6,405 bases of DNA from CAIZIN01 sp964483025 (GCA_964483025.1 CAYZZT010000036.1:1-6405); one strand, 5' to 3'. Positions 1-6,006 are shown, numbered from the stretch's first letter. The notes: generated by a model not told the origin, from the sequence alone. A program made the numbers and translations.

Positions 1-56
1 ATCAAGGATTGAATTTACTTAAGGTTGTGCTAAAAGAGGACCCCACTTCAAAAATA

Positions 57-2207
57 ATGATAAAAAAAGAATTTTCATTAGAAATTGGTGGTAAAAAACT
101 TACCGCCGAATTTAATGACCTTGCCGACCAAACAAATGGTTCGGTAATGATGCGATATGGTGAAACTGTTGTTTTGGTAACTGCTTGCATGGGCAAAAAT
201 GAAAAAGACACTGACTTTTTCCCATTAACTGTTGATTTTGAGGAAAAGTTTTATGCTTCAGGAAGAATTTTAGGAAATAAATATCAAAGACGAGAAGGAA
301 AAGCTTCAGATGAAGCAATTCTTTCTGGCCGAATTATTGACCGAACAATTCGTCCTCTTTTTGCTCAACATATTCGTCGAGAAATTCAAGTTGTGGCCAC
401 CACTCTTTCAATCGGTGAAGATGATCCGGATGTTTTGGGTCTTATTGGCTCATCCTTAGCGCTTGGTACTTCAGATATTCCCTGGGGTGGACCTGTTTCG
501 GGCGTTCGACTTGCTTCATTTAAAAATCAAGAAGGTTTTACAATAAACCCAATGCTCGGTTTTGAAGAAACTCCTGAATATTTGATGGAGATGTTTGCTT
601 GTGGAAAAGATGGAAATATAAATATGATCGAAGTGGCTTCAAAGGAAATCGGTGAGGATCTTGCGGAAAAAGCTTTAGAAAAAGCAAAAGAAGAAATTGA
701 AAAAATCCAAACTTGGCAAAAAGAAATAATTGCAGGGATTGGAAAAAAGAAAATTGAAATTCCTGCTCCTATATTGCCGGCAGAAGTTCTTTCACTTTTT
801 GCAGAAAAAATCGAACCAAAAATTTATGATGCAGTGTTTACTGGTACGGCTGGCAAAGACGGAATTCATAAAATTGAGGAAGAATGGGTGCTTATGCTTA
901 AAGAAAAAGAAATTGATTCAAAAACAATTAAAACAGCGATGGTGTATATTGAAAACAGAGTTGATGAAATAATTCACAAAGGTGCTATCGAAGAAAACAA
1001 AAGGGCTGATGGACGAGGATTTGATGATGTGCGATCTCTTTATGCACAAGCTGGAGGAATTTCAAATATAATTCACGGTGCTGGAATATTTTATCGAGGA
1101 GGAACACATATGCTTTCAATGCTAACACTTGGTGGCCCCCAAGATGCTCTTACTGTTGAAGGTGCAGAAAATTCTGTTTCAAAACATTTTATTCACCACT
1201 ACAACTTTCCACCATATTCAGGAGGTGAGCCGGGAAGAATGGGAGGTACAAATAGAAGAATGATTGGCCATGGCATGCTCGCAGAAAAAGCTTTAAGGGC
1301 AATTATTCCAGAAAAATCTGTTTTTCCTTATACTATTCGTTTGGTATCTGAATCAATGGCTTCAAACGGCTCAACATCAATGGCTTCTGTGTGTGCGGGA
1401 TGTATTGCAATGATGGACGGAGGAGTGCCTATAAAAGCTCCTGTGGCCGGCATAGCGAGTGGCCTTATGATGAAAGATGAAAATACATACAAGGTGCTTA
1501 CAGATATTCAAGGCCCAGAAGATGAATTTGGTGATATGGATTTTAAAGTGGCTGGTACCAGAGCGGGGATCACAGCAATTCAAATGGATATTAAGGTTGA
1601 TGGAATTCCAATTCCTATACTTTCTATCGCTTTGCAAAAAGCAAAAGAAGCACGATTTAAAATTCTTGATGTGATGAGTAGTGCATTGGCGCTTCCTCGA
1701 GAAAATATTTCACCGAATGCTCCAAAAATTGTTACAATCATTATAAATAAAGAATTGATTGGTGCTGTCATTGGTCCCGGTGGAAAAGTAATTAAAGAAA
1801 TTCAAGAAAAGACTGGTGCAGAATTAAATATTGAACAAGATGGAACTGTTTACATCACAGGAAAAAATGGAAGTGCTGATTTGGCGCGAGAAATGGTGTA
1901 TAATTTGACCAGAGAATTTAAAGCTGGAGAAAAATTTACCGGAAAAGTAACTCGACTTATGGATTTTGGTGCGTTTGTGGAGTTTGCTCCAAATTCTGAA
2001 GGTATGGTACATATTTCCGAAATTGCTCCCTTCCGAGTGAATAGAGTTTCTGACGTGTTGAAGGAAGGAATGGAAGTTCCTGTTATAATAAAAGAGATTG
2101 ATGAAAAGAAGAGAATTAATTTATCAATAAAATCTGCGGATCCAAGCTTTATTAAAAACCCATATTCAAATGGAACCACAACAACAAACGGGGAACAGCC
2201 AAAATAA
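57..2207 (+). CDS. pnp: Polyribonucleotide nucleotidyltransferase (PNPase)
   Basis: PNPase is a trimeric cytoplasmic 3'-5' exoribonuclease that phosphorolyses RNA to nucleoside diphosphates and takes part in mRNA turnover. Numbered from ATG 57 (716 aa, close to the usual ~710), the first RNase PH domain carries FFPLTV (54-59), RREGK (78-82) and IRPLF (98-102). An alpha-helical linker follows, and the second RNase PH domain starts near RADGR (316-320). It has HYNFPPYS, RR 400-401, the phosphate-binding SNGSTSM (436-442) and the catalytic set D489, D495, K497 (E. coli D486, D492, K494). A KH domain with GPGG at 573-576 and an S1 domain (627-697) complete the family order. The frame stays open to the window edge and has a TTG at 9, but homology begins at MIKKEFSLEIGG, so I chose ATG 57. 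The only SD-like stretch, AAGAGGA (34-40), is 16 nt away, which is long. One variation is RGGTH (347-351) where E. coli has RGETQ. The stop lies inside the next gene. Confidence 0.97.
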   Translation: MIKKEFSLEIGGKKLTAEFNDLADQTNGSVMMRYGETVVLVTACMGKNEKDTDFFPLTVDFEEKFYASGRILGNKYQRREGKASDEAILSGRIIDRTIRPLFAQHIRREIQVVATTLSIGEDDPDVLGLIGSSLALGTSDIPWGGPVSGVRLASFKNQEGFTINPMLGFEETPEYLMEMFACGKDGNINMIEVASKEIGEDLAEKALEKAKEEIEKIQTWQKEIIAGIGKKKIEIPAPILPAEVLSLFAEKIEPKIYDAVFTGTAGKDGIHKIEEEWVLMLKEKEIDSKTIKTAMVYIENRVDEIIHKGAIEENKRADGRGFDDVRSLYAQAGGISNIIHGAGIFYRGGTHMLSMLTLGGPQDALTVEGAENSVSKHFIHHYNFPPYSGGEPGRMGGTNRRMIGHGMLAEKALRAIIPEKSVFPYTIRLVSESMASNGSTSMASVCAGCIAMMDGGVPIKAPVAGIASGLMMKDENTYKVLTDIQGPEDEFGDMDFKVAGTRAGITAIQMDIKVDGIPIPILSIALQKAKEARFKILDVMSSALALPRENISPNAPKIVTIIINKELIGAVIGPGGKVIKEIQEKTGAELNIEQDGTVYITGKNGSADLAREMVYNLTREFKAGEKFTGKVTRLMDFGAFVEFAPNSEGMVHISEIAPFRVNRVSDVLKEGMEVPVIIKEIDEKKRINLSIKSADPSFIKNPYSNGTTTTNGEQPK

Positions 2208-3789
2208 TAATAGTGATAGTCAAATAAAAATTACTCCCACAAGAAGTGGGGTAGTTAAGCCTGTGGAAGATTTGATTTCTAAAAAAGTTTTTATGCCAGT
2301 AGAGGAGGAAATTATTCCCCATACACAAAAACCTGAAGAGAAGATAGATATTCATCCAGATCACGGAGTAGATATTCCCATTACTCCAATTTCTACAGAA
2401 AAAATAATACCGACCCAAACACAGGATAATATTCCTGTATCACAAAAAATAGCGGAGAGAATGGGGCTTAAATTAAGTGGTATAGAAGATATTAATACTG
2501 CAGAAAAAGTGGAAGAAGAAAAAATAATTCCGAAACAAGAAGAAAAGATAGCCCCTACATCAGATATAAAAACAGATATTCCCATCTCACAACAAATTGC
2601 TGAAAAAATTGCTCTTAATCCAAACACAGGGATGGGCATTTCTTCTGAACAAAATCAAGAGCAAAAACACGAAGAAAAAATATCTTTTCGCCCGGAAAAT
2701 AATATAAAAATAAGTCAAATTCATACTTATGCTGATGATATAAAAAATACTGTGAAGGATGAAGGTGTGTCAATGGTAAAGATTGCTATGGCAGAGGCAA
2801 AAAAACAGGAATTAGAAAAAGAAAATGAAGAAGAAGTGAGTCCAACTTCAAAAAAAAATATAAGTATTATTCTTATAAGTCTTTTGGTCTTAATTGTAGG
2901 TATTGCGAGTATTGCTGGTGCTTGGTATTTTTTTGGAATGAAAAAAGGAAGAGATTCGTCATCGACTTTGTCACATAGGCAATCCATAATTCCTTATGAT
3001 GAAGAATTTGTTGTTACTTTAGATGCAAATGAACGGAAAAAATTAATTACTGGAATTGAGTCTGCAAAAAAGTTTGTTTATGATAAAAATACTGCAATAG
3101 TTTATATTCCAGTTTTCGAGTCTTTTGGCACAACAACTAATCCTATTAATTCAAAAACATTTTTTTCTCTTTTGGAGACACGTGTGCCGGCATCTTTAGT
3201 GCGTACCTTTGGTGAAATTTTTATGTTTGGTTTTAATGAGAGTGAAAATCAAAGTAATCCTTTTATTATTTTTACAGCAGATTCATTTAGTCAAATTTAT
3301 GCAGGAATGCTTGAGTGGGAACCGGCTATGGCCGATGATATTGGAGATTTATTTTTTATAAAAGAAGATCTTTTGGATCCTGTGCCTAGCCCAATTGTAA
3401 ATACAGCTTCAACAACCCCACAAACTTTTGCAAAGCAAAACTTAGAGGGGCAAGCAAAAGCAACAACAACCTCGACCTCTCTGGTTATATCAGCGACAAC
3501 ATCCTCTACAACACTTAAAAATGCAAGTACTTCAGTTTCCACAACAAGTACATCATCTGTTGTGGTGGAAGAACAAAAAATATTTAAGTCTAGATATATT
3601 ATTGCAAATTCTTTAAAATTTAAAGATGAAGTTTTAAATAATAGAGATTTGAGGGTGCTCAGAACAACTTCAGGTAAAGTTTTGATGTATTACACATTTA
3701 TTAATGATAAGATTTTGCTTATTGCAAAAGATTTTAAGACATTGGATGAGGTTGTGAAAAGGCTTGCCACAAGTCAATTTAAACAATAG
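2170..3789 (+). CDS. Single-pass membrane protein with repeat-bearing acidic N-terminal region, function unknown
   Basis: I cannot assign a function. The 539-aa product begins with ~230 residues that are hydrophilic, Glu/Lys/Gln/Pro-rich and probably largely disordered, with repeated short motifs (see 2302-2694). A helical module, HTYADDIKNTVKDEG (185-199) continuing to IAMAEAKK, precedes a single hydrophobic segment at about 231-255. No signal peptide comes before it, so the N-terminal half is probably cytoplasmic and the ~280-residue C-terminal half outside; charges on the two sides are similar, so topology is inferred. The C-terminal part holds IYAGMLEWEPAMADDIGDLF and, after a Ser/Thr-rich linker (about 412-467), FKDEVLNNRDLRVLRTTSGK (489-508) and an aromatic/aliphatic beta-rich end. 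I recall this 'AGMLxWE ... NxDxRVL' pattern in many uncharacterised Parcubacteria envelope proteins. The ATG lies inside pnp (38-bp overlap, no SD), which suggests translation is coupled to pnp. Start assignment is moderately sure. Confidence 0.85.
   Translation: MEPQQQTGNSQNNNSDSQIKITPTRSGVVKPVEDLISKKVFMPVEEEIIPHTQKPEEKIDIHPDHGVDIPITPISTEKIIPTQTQDNIPVSQKIAERMGLKLSGIEDINTAEKVEEEKIIPKQEEKIAPTSDIKTDIPISQQIAEKIALNPNTGMGISSEQNQEQKHEEKISFRPENNIKISQIHTYADDIKNTVKDEGVSMVKIAMAEAKKQELEKENEEEVSPTSKKNISIILISLLVLIVGIASIAGAWYFFGMKKGRDSSSTLSHRQSIIPYDEEFVVTLDANERKKLITGIESAKKFVYDKNTAIVYIPVFESFGTTTNPINSKTFFSLLETRVPASLVRTFGEIFMFGFNESENQSNPFIIFTADSFSQIYAGMLEWEPAMADDIGDLFFIKEDLLDPVPSPIVNTASTTPQTFAKQNLEGQAKATTTSTSLVISATTSSTTLKNASTSVSTTSTSSVVVEEQKIFKSRYIIANSLKFKDEVLNNRDLRVLRTTSGKVLMYYTFINDKILLIAKDFKTLDEVVKRLATSQFKQ
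2302..2694 (+). repeat. Degenerate short peptide repeats in the N-terminal half of the membrane protein
   Basis: Within residues 45-175 two motif types recur. The longer one is D-N/I-I-P-V/I-S-Q-x-I-A-E-K/R followed by a short hydrophobic stretch, clearest at residues 86-100 (DNIPVSQKIAERMGL) and 136-149 (DIPISQQIAEKIAL), with a weaker DIPI at 68-71. The shorter one is E-E-K-I plus two residues, often ending in Pro: EEEIIP (45-50), EEKIDI (56-61), TEKIIP (76-81), EEKIIP (116-121), EEKIAP (124-129) and EEKISF (168-173). The pattern is visible at protein level more than in the DNA. It resembles an array of short linear binding motifs in a disordered tail; that role is inference. Confidence 0.6.
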
Positions 3790-3803
3790 AATTAGCTTAC
3801 AAC

Positions 3804-3899
3804 TGTCATTCCTGCCCCCGCATTGTCATTCCCGTGAAGACGGGAATCCAGTCTGAAAAATCTGAATTTACATGGATTCTCGCATTCGCAAGAATGACA
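3804..3899. repeat. REP-like palindromic intergenic element with an adjacent partial copy
   Basis: Two 27-nt arms, 3824-3850 and 3873-3899, are inverted repeats of each other (21 of 27 positions pair) around a 22-nt AT-rich centre. Each arm is itself a hairpin. The left arm has ATTCCCGT (3828-3835), loop GAAG, ACGGGAAT (3840-3847), a perfect 8-bp stem. The right arm has ATTCT/AGAAT and GC/GC with one C-A mismatch around loop ATTC. The ends read TGTCATTC...GAATGACA, the layout of the widespread 'GTCATTCCCGCGAAAGCGGGAATCC' class of bacterial intergenic palindromes. A truncated start of another copy (TGTCATTCCTGC) sits at 3804-3815. The element lies between two co-directional genes and could cap the upstream mRNA; it has no good T-tract on the plus strand, so it is not called a terminator. 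Confidence 0.8.
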
Positions 3900-3939
3900 G
3901 AGGAGGATATTGATTAATTATTAAATAAATTAAAACGCA

Positions 3940-4296
3940 ATGAAAGATATAAAAAATTACAAAGAAATATTAGAAAAGCAGAAGGCCCAATTAGAGGTAG
4001 ACCTTTCTGGGGTGGGACGCAGGGACCCAAAAAACCCAAGTGATTGGGAGGCTACAGTGACAGACTTGGATGTTTTACCAGCAGATGAAAATGACGTTGC
4101 GGATATGTTTGAAGAGCTTGAGGGGAATAAAGCTTTAATAAATACTTTAGAAGCACAGCTTCGTGAAGTAGAGGGGGCTTTAGCAAAAATTGATACAGAT
4201 AAATTTGGTGTTTGTGAAGTTTGTGGAAAAGAAATTGAAGAAGACCGAATGGAGGCAAACCCTTCCGCAAAGACTTGCAAGGAGCACCTGGGGTAG
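3940..4296 (+). CDS. DksA/TraR-type zinc-finger protein
   Basis: The 118-aa product has the two-part build of the DksA/TraR family, whose members bind in the RNA polymerase secondary channel and modify initiation. A long helical/coiled-coil stretch (about 5-88) holds acidic ADENDVADMFEELEGN in the middle (about 49-64). A C-terminal zinc finger follows, CEVCGKEIEEDRMEANPSA (92-110), ending TCKEHLG. The candidate zinc ligands are C92, C95, C113 and H116; the last position is Cys in canonical DksA, so this is a CCCH variant. It is shorter than E. coli DksA (151 aa), as is common for the small family members. The ATG has no SD nearby and follows an AT-only leader; AGGAGG at 3901-3906 is over 30 nt away. 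Which polymerase function it keeps cannot be told from sequence, so I do not give it the symbol dksA. Confidence 0.9.
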   Translation: MKDIKNYKEILEKQKAQLEVDLSGVGRRDPKNPSDWEATVTDLDVLPADENDVADMFEELEGNKALINTLEAQLREVEGALAKIDTDKFGVCEVCGKEIEEDRMEANPSAKTCKEHLG

Positions 4297-4300
4297 GAAT

Positions 4301-4328
4301 GGAACATGGAACACAAAACATATAACAT
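4301..4328. repeat. Decayed heptamer tandem repeat
   Basis: Four successive 7-nt units, GGAACAT, GGAACAC, AAAACAT and ATAACAT, follow the stop of the zinc-finger gene directly. The first two are nearly identical and the others share the AACAT end. Arrays of this heptamer (ATGGAAC / GTTCCAT) are, as I recall, frequent between genes in Parcubacteria genomes and give rise to spurious Cys/Met/Phe-rich ORFs on the other strand. This looks like a short, eroding copy. No function is evident. Confidence 0.55.
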
Positions 4329-4351
4329 TAATAAATTAAATAATTAAAATT

Positions 4352-4822
4352 ATGTCAATGGAAAATAGTGGAGTGCCAATTAGATTAGAAAAGAAGAGTA
4401 ACATAGAAGTTCTTCGAGAGGAAATCTATAAAGTCCGAAATGGATTACGTGTGTTGGGTGCTATCGGTGCGGCCATGATCGCGGTAATGGCATTGAATTC
4501 TCAACCTCGGGAAAAACCTACCGGTGTATCCGGAGATGCAGACTGGGGGAATGATAAAACAGAGGAGGTAAAGAGTGAGTCGTGGTCACACACAACACCT
4601 GAAACGACAAGTGAAATATTGGATATGTTGGATAAAAAACTTGTACTTGGCGATGTAAGTGAAGAACAGATGGAAAGATTAAATGAAATACTTAAAGAGA
4701 ATGAGGAGTATCATCAATACCTAAAGGATTTAAATACAAATCCCGATGGTGGAACAATAGAAACAGGAGGGCCGGTTATCGGATCAGAGCAGACAGACAA
4801 AGAATTAAATAAAAATAAATAA
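4352..4822 (+). CDS. Small single-pass membrane protein, function unknown
   Basis: I do not recognise this 156-aa protein. A basic N-terminal part (RLEKK, LREEIYKVRN, 11-30) precedes one hydrophobic segment of ~17 residues (GLRVLGAIGAAMIAVMAL, 31-48), so the N-terminus is predicted to stay inside and residues 50-156 to lie outside. The outer part is very acidic. It contains a helix-turn-helix-like hairpin, ILDMLDKKLVLGDVSEEQ (89-106) followed by MERLNEIL, whose rhythm resembles the SHOCT-type short helical domain (hydrophobic helix, Gly-Asp turn, S/T-E-E-x helix). The C-terminal tail is Gly/Asn/Lys-rich and probably flexible. A second ATG (Met3) lies two codons in. There is no SD; the leader is nearly pure A/T. 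A strong hairpin terminator follows 10 nt after the stop, so this is the last gene of its unit. The SHOCT resemblance is weak. Confidence 0.75.
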   Translation: MSMENSGVPIRLEKKSNIEVLREEIYKVRNGLRVLGAIGAAMIAVMALNSQPREKPTGVSGDADWGNDKTEEVKSESWSHTTPETTSEILDMLDKKLVLGDVSEEQMERLNEILKENEEYHQYLKDLNTNPDGGTIETGGPVIGSEQTDKELNKNK

Positions 4823-4832
4823 AAAAACAAAT

Positions 4833-4863
4833 CCACCGCGCTCATAGCGCGGTGGTTTTGTCA
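4833..4863. terminator. Intrinsic terminator after the small membrane protein gene
   Basis: A perfect 9-bp GC-rich stem, CCACCGCGC (4833-4841) with GCGCGGTGG (4847-4855), closes a TCATA loop and is followed by TTTTG and more T-rich sequence. The 5' side is preceded by AAAAAAACAAA, so it could also stop transcription coming from the other side. It separates the small membrane protein from the TrmB gene. Confidence 0.9.
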
Positions 4864-4880
4864 TTTTATTTTGACATGTG

Positions 4881-4889
4881 TGATATAAT
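4881..4889 (+). promoter_or_regulatory. Extended -10 promoter of the TrmB-type gene, probably leaderless
   Basis: TGATATAAT (4881-4889) is a perfect extended -10 element (TGnTATAAT). A start about 7 nt downstream falls on the A of the ATG at 4896, which predicts a leaderless mRNA and agrees with the lack of any SD. No good -35 sits at 17 bp; TTGTCA (4858-4863) would need a 20-bp spacer. Extended -10 promoters commonly tolerate this. Confidence 0.65.
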
Positions 4890-4895
4890 AAATTT

Positions 4896-5642
4896 ATGTT
4901 TGAAAAATATCTTGAAGATTTAGGTTTATCAGAGAAGGAAGCAAAGGTGTATTTGTCGCTTTTGGAAGTAGACAATGATTCCGTACTTGATTTGGCTGAG
5001 AAAACTAAAATAAATCGCACAACAATTTATCCAGTTCTTGAATCTCTTTCAAAGAAGGGACTTATTTCTGAAGTTAAAGTTGATAAGAAGGTTCGCTTCC
5101 AAGCCGAACCACCGGAGAGACTTGAGACATATGTGGAAAGGCAGAAAATTGTACTAGAAGAGCATGCGAAGCGCCTTAAAGATGTTATTCCTCAACTAAA
5201 AAGTGTACAGAGAGAGACAGGGGAGCGACCCGTAGTTAAGCTTTATGATGGAAAAGAGGGTATTATTAGCTCTTTAGAAGATTTTTTTGAAACAAAGGAT
5301 AAAGGAGGAGAAGCATATTTTTTGTACTCAAGAGATCTTATTGATGATTTAGTGCCTGAAGAACAGAGAAAAAAATATAAAAACATAAGAGTTTCAAAAA
5401 ATATAAGGTCTAAGACAATATATTCATATTCAAAAGGGGATATTGCAGAAGATAATACCGCAGACCGAATTAGAGTAGATGGGAATAAGTATCCATTTCT
5501 TTGTGATATCGTTGTTTATGAGGATAGAGTCAAAATAACAACTCTTTTGAAATCCAACACCGCAATCACAATAAAAAGCCATGATTTAGCCGAAACAATG
5601 AAGAGTATGCTTAAATTAATTAGAGATTCGCTGGAGAAATAA
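4896..5642 (+). CDS. TrmB-family winged-helix transcriptional regulator
   Basis: The 248-aa product starts with a TrmB-type winged helix (about 1-75). It opens with YLEDLGLSEKEAKVYLSLLE, the usual helix 1 of the family; the HTH lies in VLDLAEKTKINRTTIYPVLE (30-49), with TTIYPVLESLSKKGLI as recognition helix. The wing is EVKVDKKVRFQAEPPERL. A coiled coil (about 78-107) serves dimerisation in relatives. The C-terminal ~135 residues, from VVKLYDGKEGI (113-123) to IVVYEDRVKI (205-214), form the alpha/beta sensor-like domain often found in Patescibacteria and archaeal TrmB proteins. Sugar binding is known for a few archaeal members; I see nothing that fixes a ligand here. The gene is monocistronic, between terminators at 4833 and 5670. 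Its targets are unknown; the promoter cluster beyond 6000 is a possible one on position only. Confidence 0.9.
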   Translation: MFEKYLEDLGLSEKEAKVYLSLLEVDNDSVLDLAEKTKINRTTIYPVLESLSKKGLISEVKVDKKVRFQAEPPERLETYVERQKIVLEEHAKRLKDVIPQLKSVQRETGERPVVKLYDGKEGIISSLEDFFETKDKGGEAYFLYSRDLIDDLVPEEQRKKYKNIRVSKNIRSKTIYSYSKGDIAEDNTADRIRVDGNKYPFLCDIVVYEDRVKITTLLKSNTAITIKSHDLAETMKSMLKLIRDSLEK

Positions 5643-5669
5643 AATTATATTTAGAATTTAAAAAGAATT

Positions 5670-5714
5670 CAGGGGAGTGATCAACGATTGTCGATCACTC
5701 CCCTGTTTTTGTTT
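5670..5714. terminator. Strong terminator shared by the TrmB gene and the convergent minus-strand RNA
   Basis: CAGGGGAGTGATC (5670-5682) pairs perfectly with GATCACTCCCCTG (5693-5705), a 13-bp stem with a 10-nt loop that can close further (AC/GT). On the plus strand TTTTTGTTT follows, an excellent T-tract. On the minus strand the stem is followed by AATTCTTTTT, a weaker but plausible tail, so it probably ends transcription from both sides. Confidence 0.9.
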
Positions 5715-5787
5715 AACAAGTTAATTTCCGAATATCAATTTCAGGTTCGGATGAACTTGAAAATGCGTGAAAAACTCGCTTGCCCAT
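5713..5787 (-). other. Possible 24-codon ORF downstream of MGDAD
   Basis: ATG 5787 opens a 24-codon frame beginning MGKRVFHAFSSSSEPEID and ending at TAA 5713, just before the terminator. It starts 5 nt after the stop of the MGDAD ORF, so it could be translated by reinitiation. It has no SD of its own, and the other two frames here are also open over ~60-75 nt, so the coding evidence is weak. Confidence 0.15.
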
Positions 5788-5792
5788 TTTGT

Positions 5793-5810
5793 TTAATCTG
5801 CGTCACCCAT
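5793..5810 (-). other. Micro-ORF MGDAD with strong SD
   Basis: ATG GGT GAC GCA GAT TAA reads MGDAD. AAAGGAAAGGAG (5828-5817) ends 6 nt before the ATG. SD, spacing and the ATGGGYGAC start match the micro-ORF at 5933, and the two are exactly 123 nt apart (same frame), so this looks like a repeated module. Translation is inferred. Confidence 0.4.
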
Positions 5811-5918
5811 GGTGTACTCCTTTCCTTTGAATGCAATTGAGGTTCGACTTCTAGCTCGACTCCGTGACCACCGCCTGGCACCTATGAGGTGCGCCAGGCG
5901 GGAGTCCGAAGGGGTGGG

Positions 5919-5933
5919 TTAGCAGTCGCCCAT
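5919..5933 (-). other. Micro-ORF MGDC with near-perfect SD
   Basis: ATG GGC GAC TGC TAA reads MGDC. AAAGGAGG (5946-5939) ends 5 nt before the ATG, an ideal SD and spacing. The SD overlaps the palindrome CCTTTGCAAAGG, so access to it may be controlled by folding. It is too short for a functional protein on its face; it may be a leader peptide or a ribosome-loading site. Translation is inferred. Confidence 0.4.
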
Positions 5934-6006
5934 AGTTACCTCCTTTGCAAAGGGTCGTTTGAACTGCTGGCTTTGGGGCCAGAATTACAGTCAAACTCTA
6001 CCAGAG

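Larger units (their letters stand above)
5670..6001 (-). ncRNA. Candidate structured RNA (~330 nt) of unknown family with micro-ORFs
   Basis: This is inferred from a near-consensus minus-strand promoter (6035-6007), a terminator at the far end, GC content visibly above the surroundings between about 5840 and 5990, and many stems. In transcript order the elements are as follows. First is a hairpin with GTTTGA/TCAAAC, CTG/CAG and CTGGC/GCCAG (5996-5957; loop CCCAAA, an AATTA bulge on the plus-strand reading). Next is the palindrome CCTTTGCAAAGG (5953-5942) overlapping an SD, then the micro-ORF at 5933. Then comes a long hairpin CCGCCTGG/CCAGGCGG plus CACCT/AGGTG (5901-5871), followed by a hairpin at 5862-5839, the micro-ORF at 5810, and a CCGAA/TTCGG stem near 5730-5755. 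I checked by eye for tRNA, tmRNA, RNase P RNA and SRP RNA signatures and did not find them. It may be a small RNA, a leader with attenuation, or a peptide-coding RNA; sequence alone cannot decide. Confidence 0.55.

Noticed and set aside
9..56. Upstream TTG start for PNPase at position 9
   Set aside because: It would add 16 residues with no match to the family; the sequence from ATG 57 matches the PNPase N-terminus.
1850..2179. 109-codon minus-strand ORF opposite the end of pnp
   Set aside because: It is antisense to the conserved KH-S1 region, with no motif or start signal.
3901..3921. AGGAGG plus TTG at 3910 as a start for the zinc-finger gene
   Set aside because: The frame stops at TAA 3922 after four codons, and the family match begins after ATG 3940.
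3957..4328. 123-codon minus-strand ORF opposite the zinc-finger gene
   Set aside because: It is a mirror of a clear gene, with Ser/Phe/Cys-rich composition and no SD; its N-terminus comes from the heptamer repeat.
4871..4889. TTGACA (4871-4876) as -35 partner of TATAAT (4884-4889)
   Set aside because: The gap is only 7 bp, far from the 16-18 bp needed.
5793..5933. A single stop-interrupted gene joining MGDC, MGDAD and the following open frame
   Set aside because: The frame is continuous apart from two TAA codons, but the intervening peptide lies over strong hairpins and looks non-protein-like; coincidence is likely.
5957..6001. tRNA-like wording (TGGTAGAG, GACTGTAATTC, TTCAAAC) on the minus strand
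   Set aside because: The pieces do not form a cloverleaf; there is no acceptor stem and no paired anticodon stem. They form one long hairpin instead.
5670..6001. tmRNA, RNase P RNA or SRP RNA
   Set aside because: No tRNA-like ends or Ala-rich tag, no GAGGAAAGTCC or matching 3' core, and no GGAAG...AGCAGCC tip were found on either strand.
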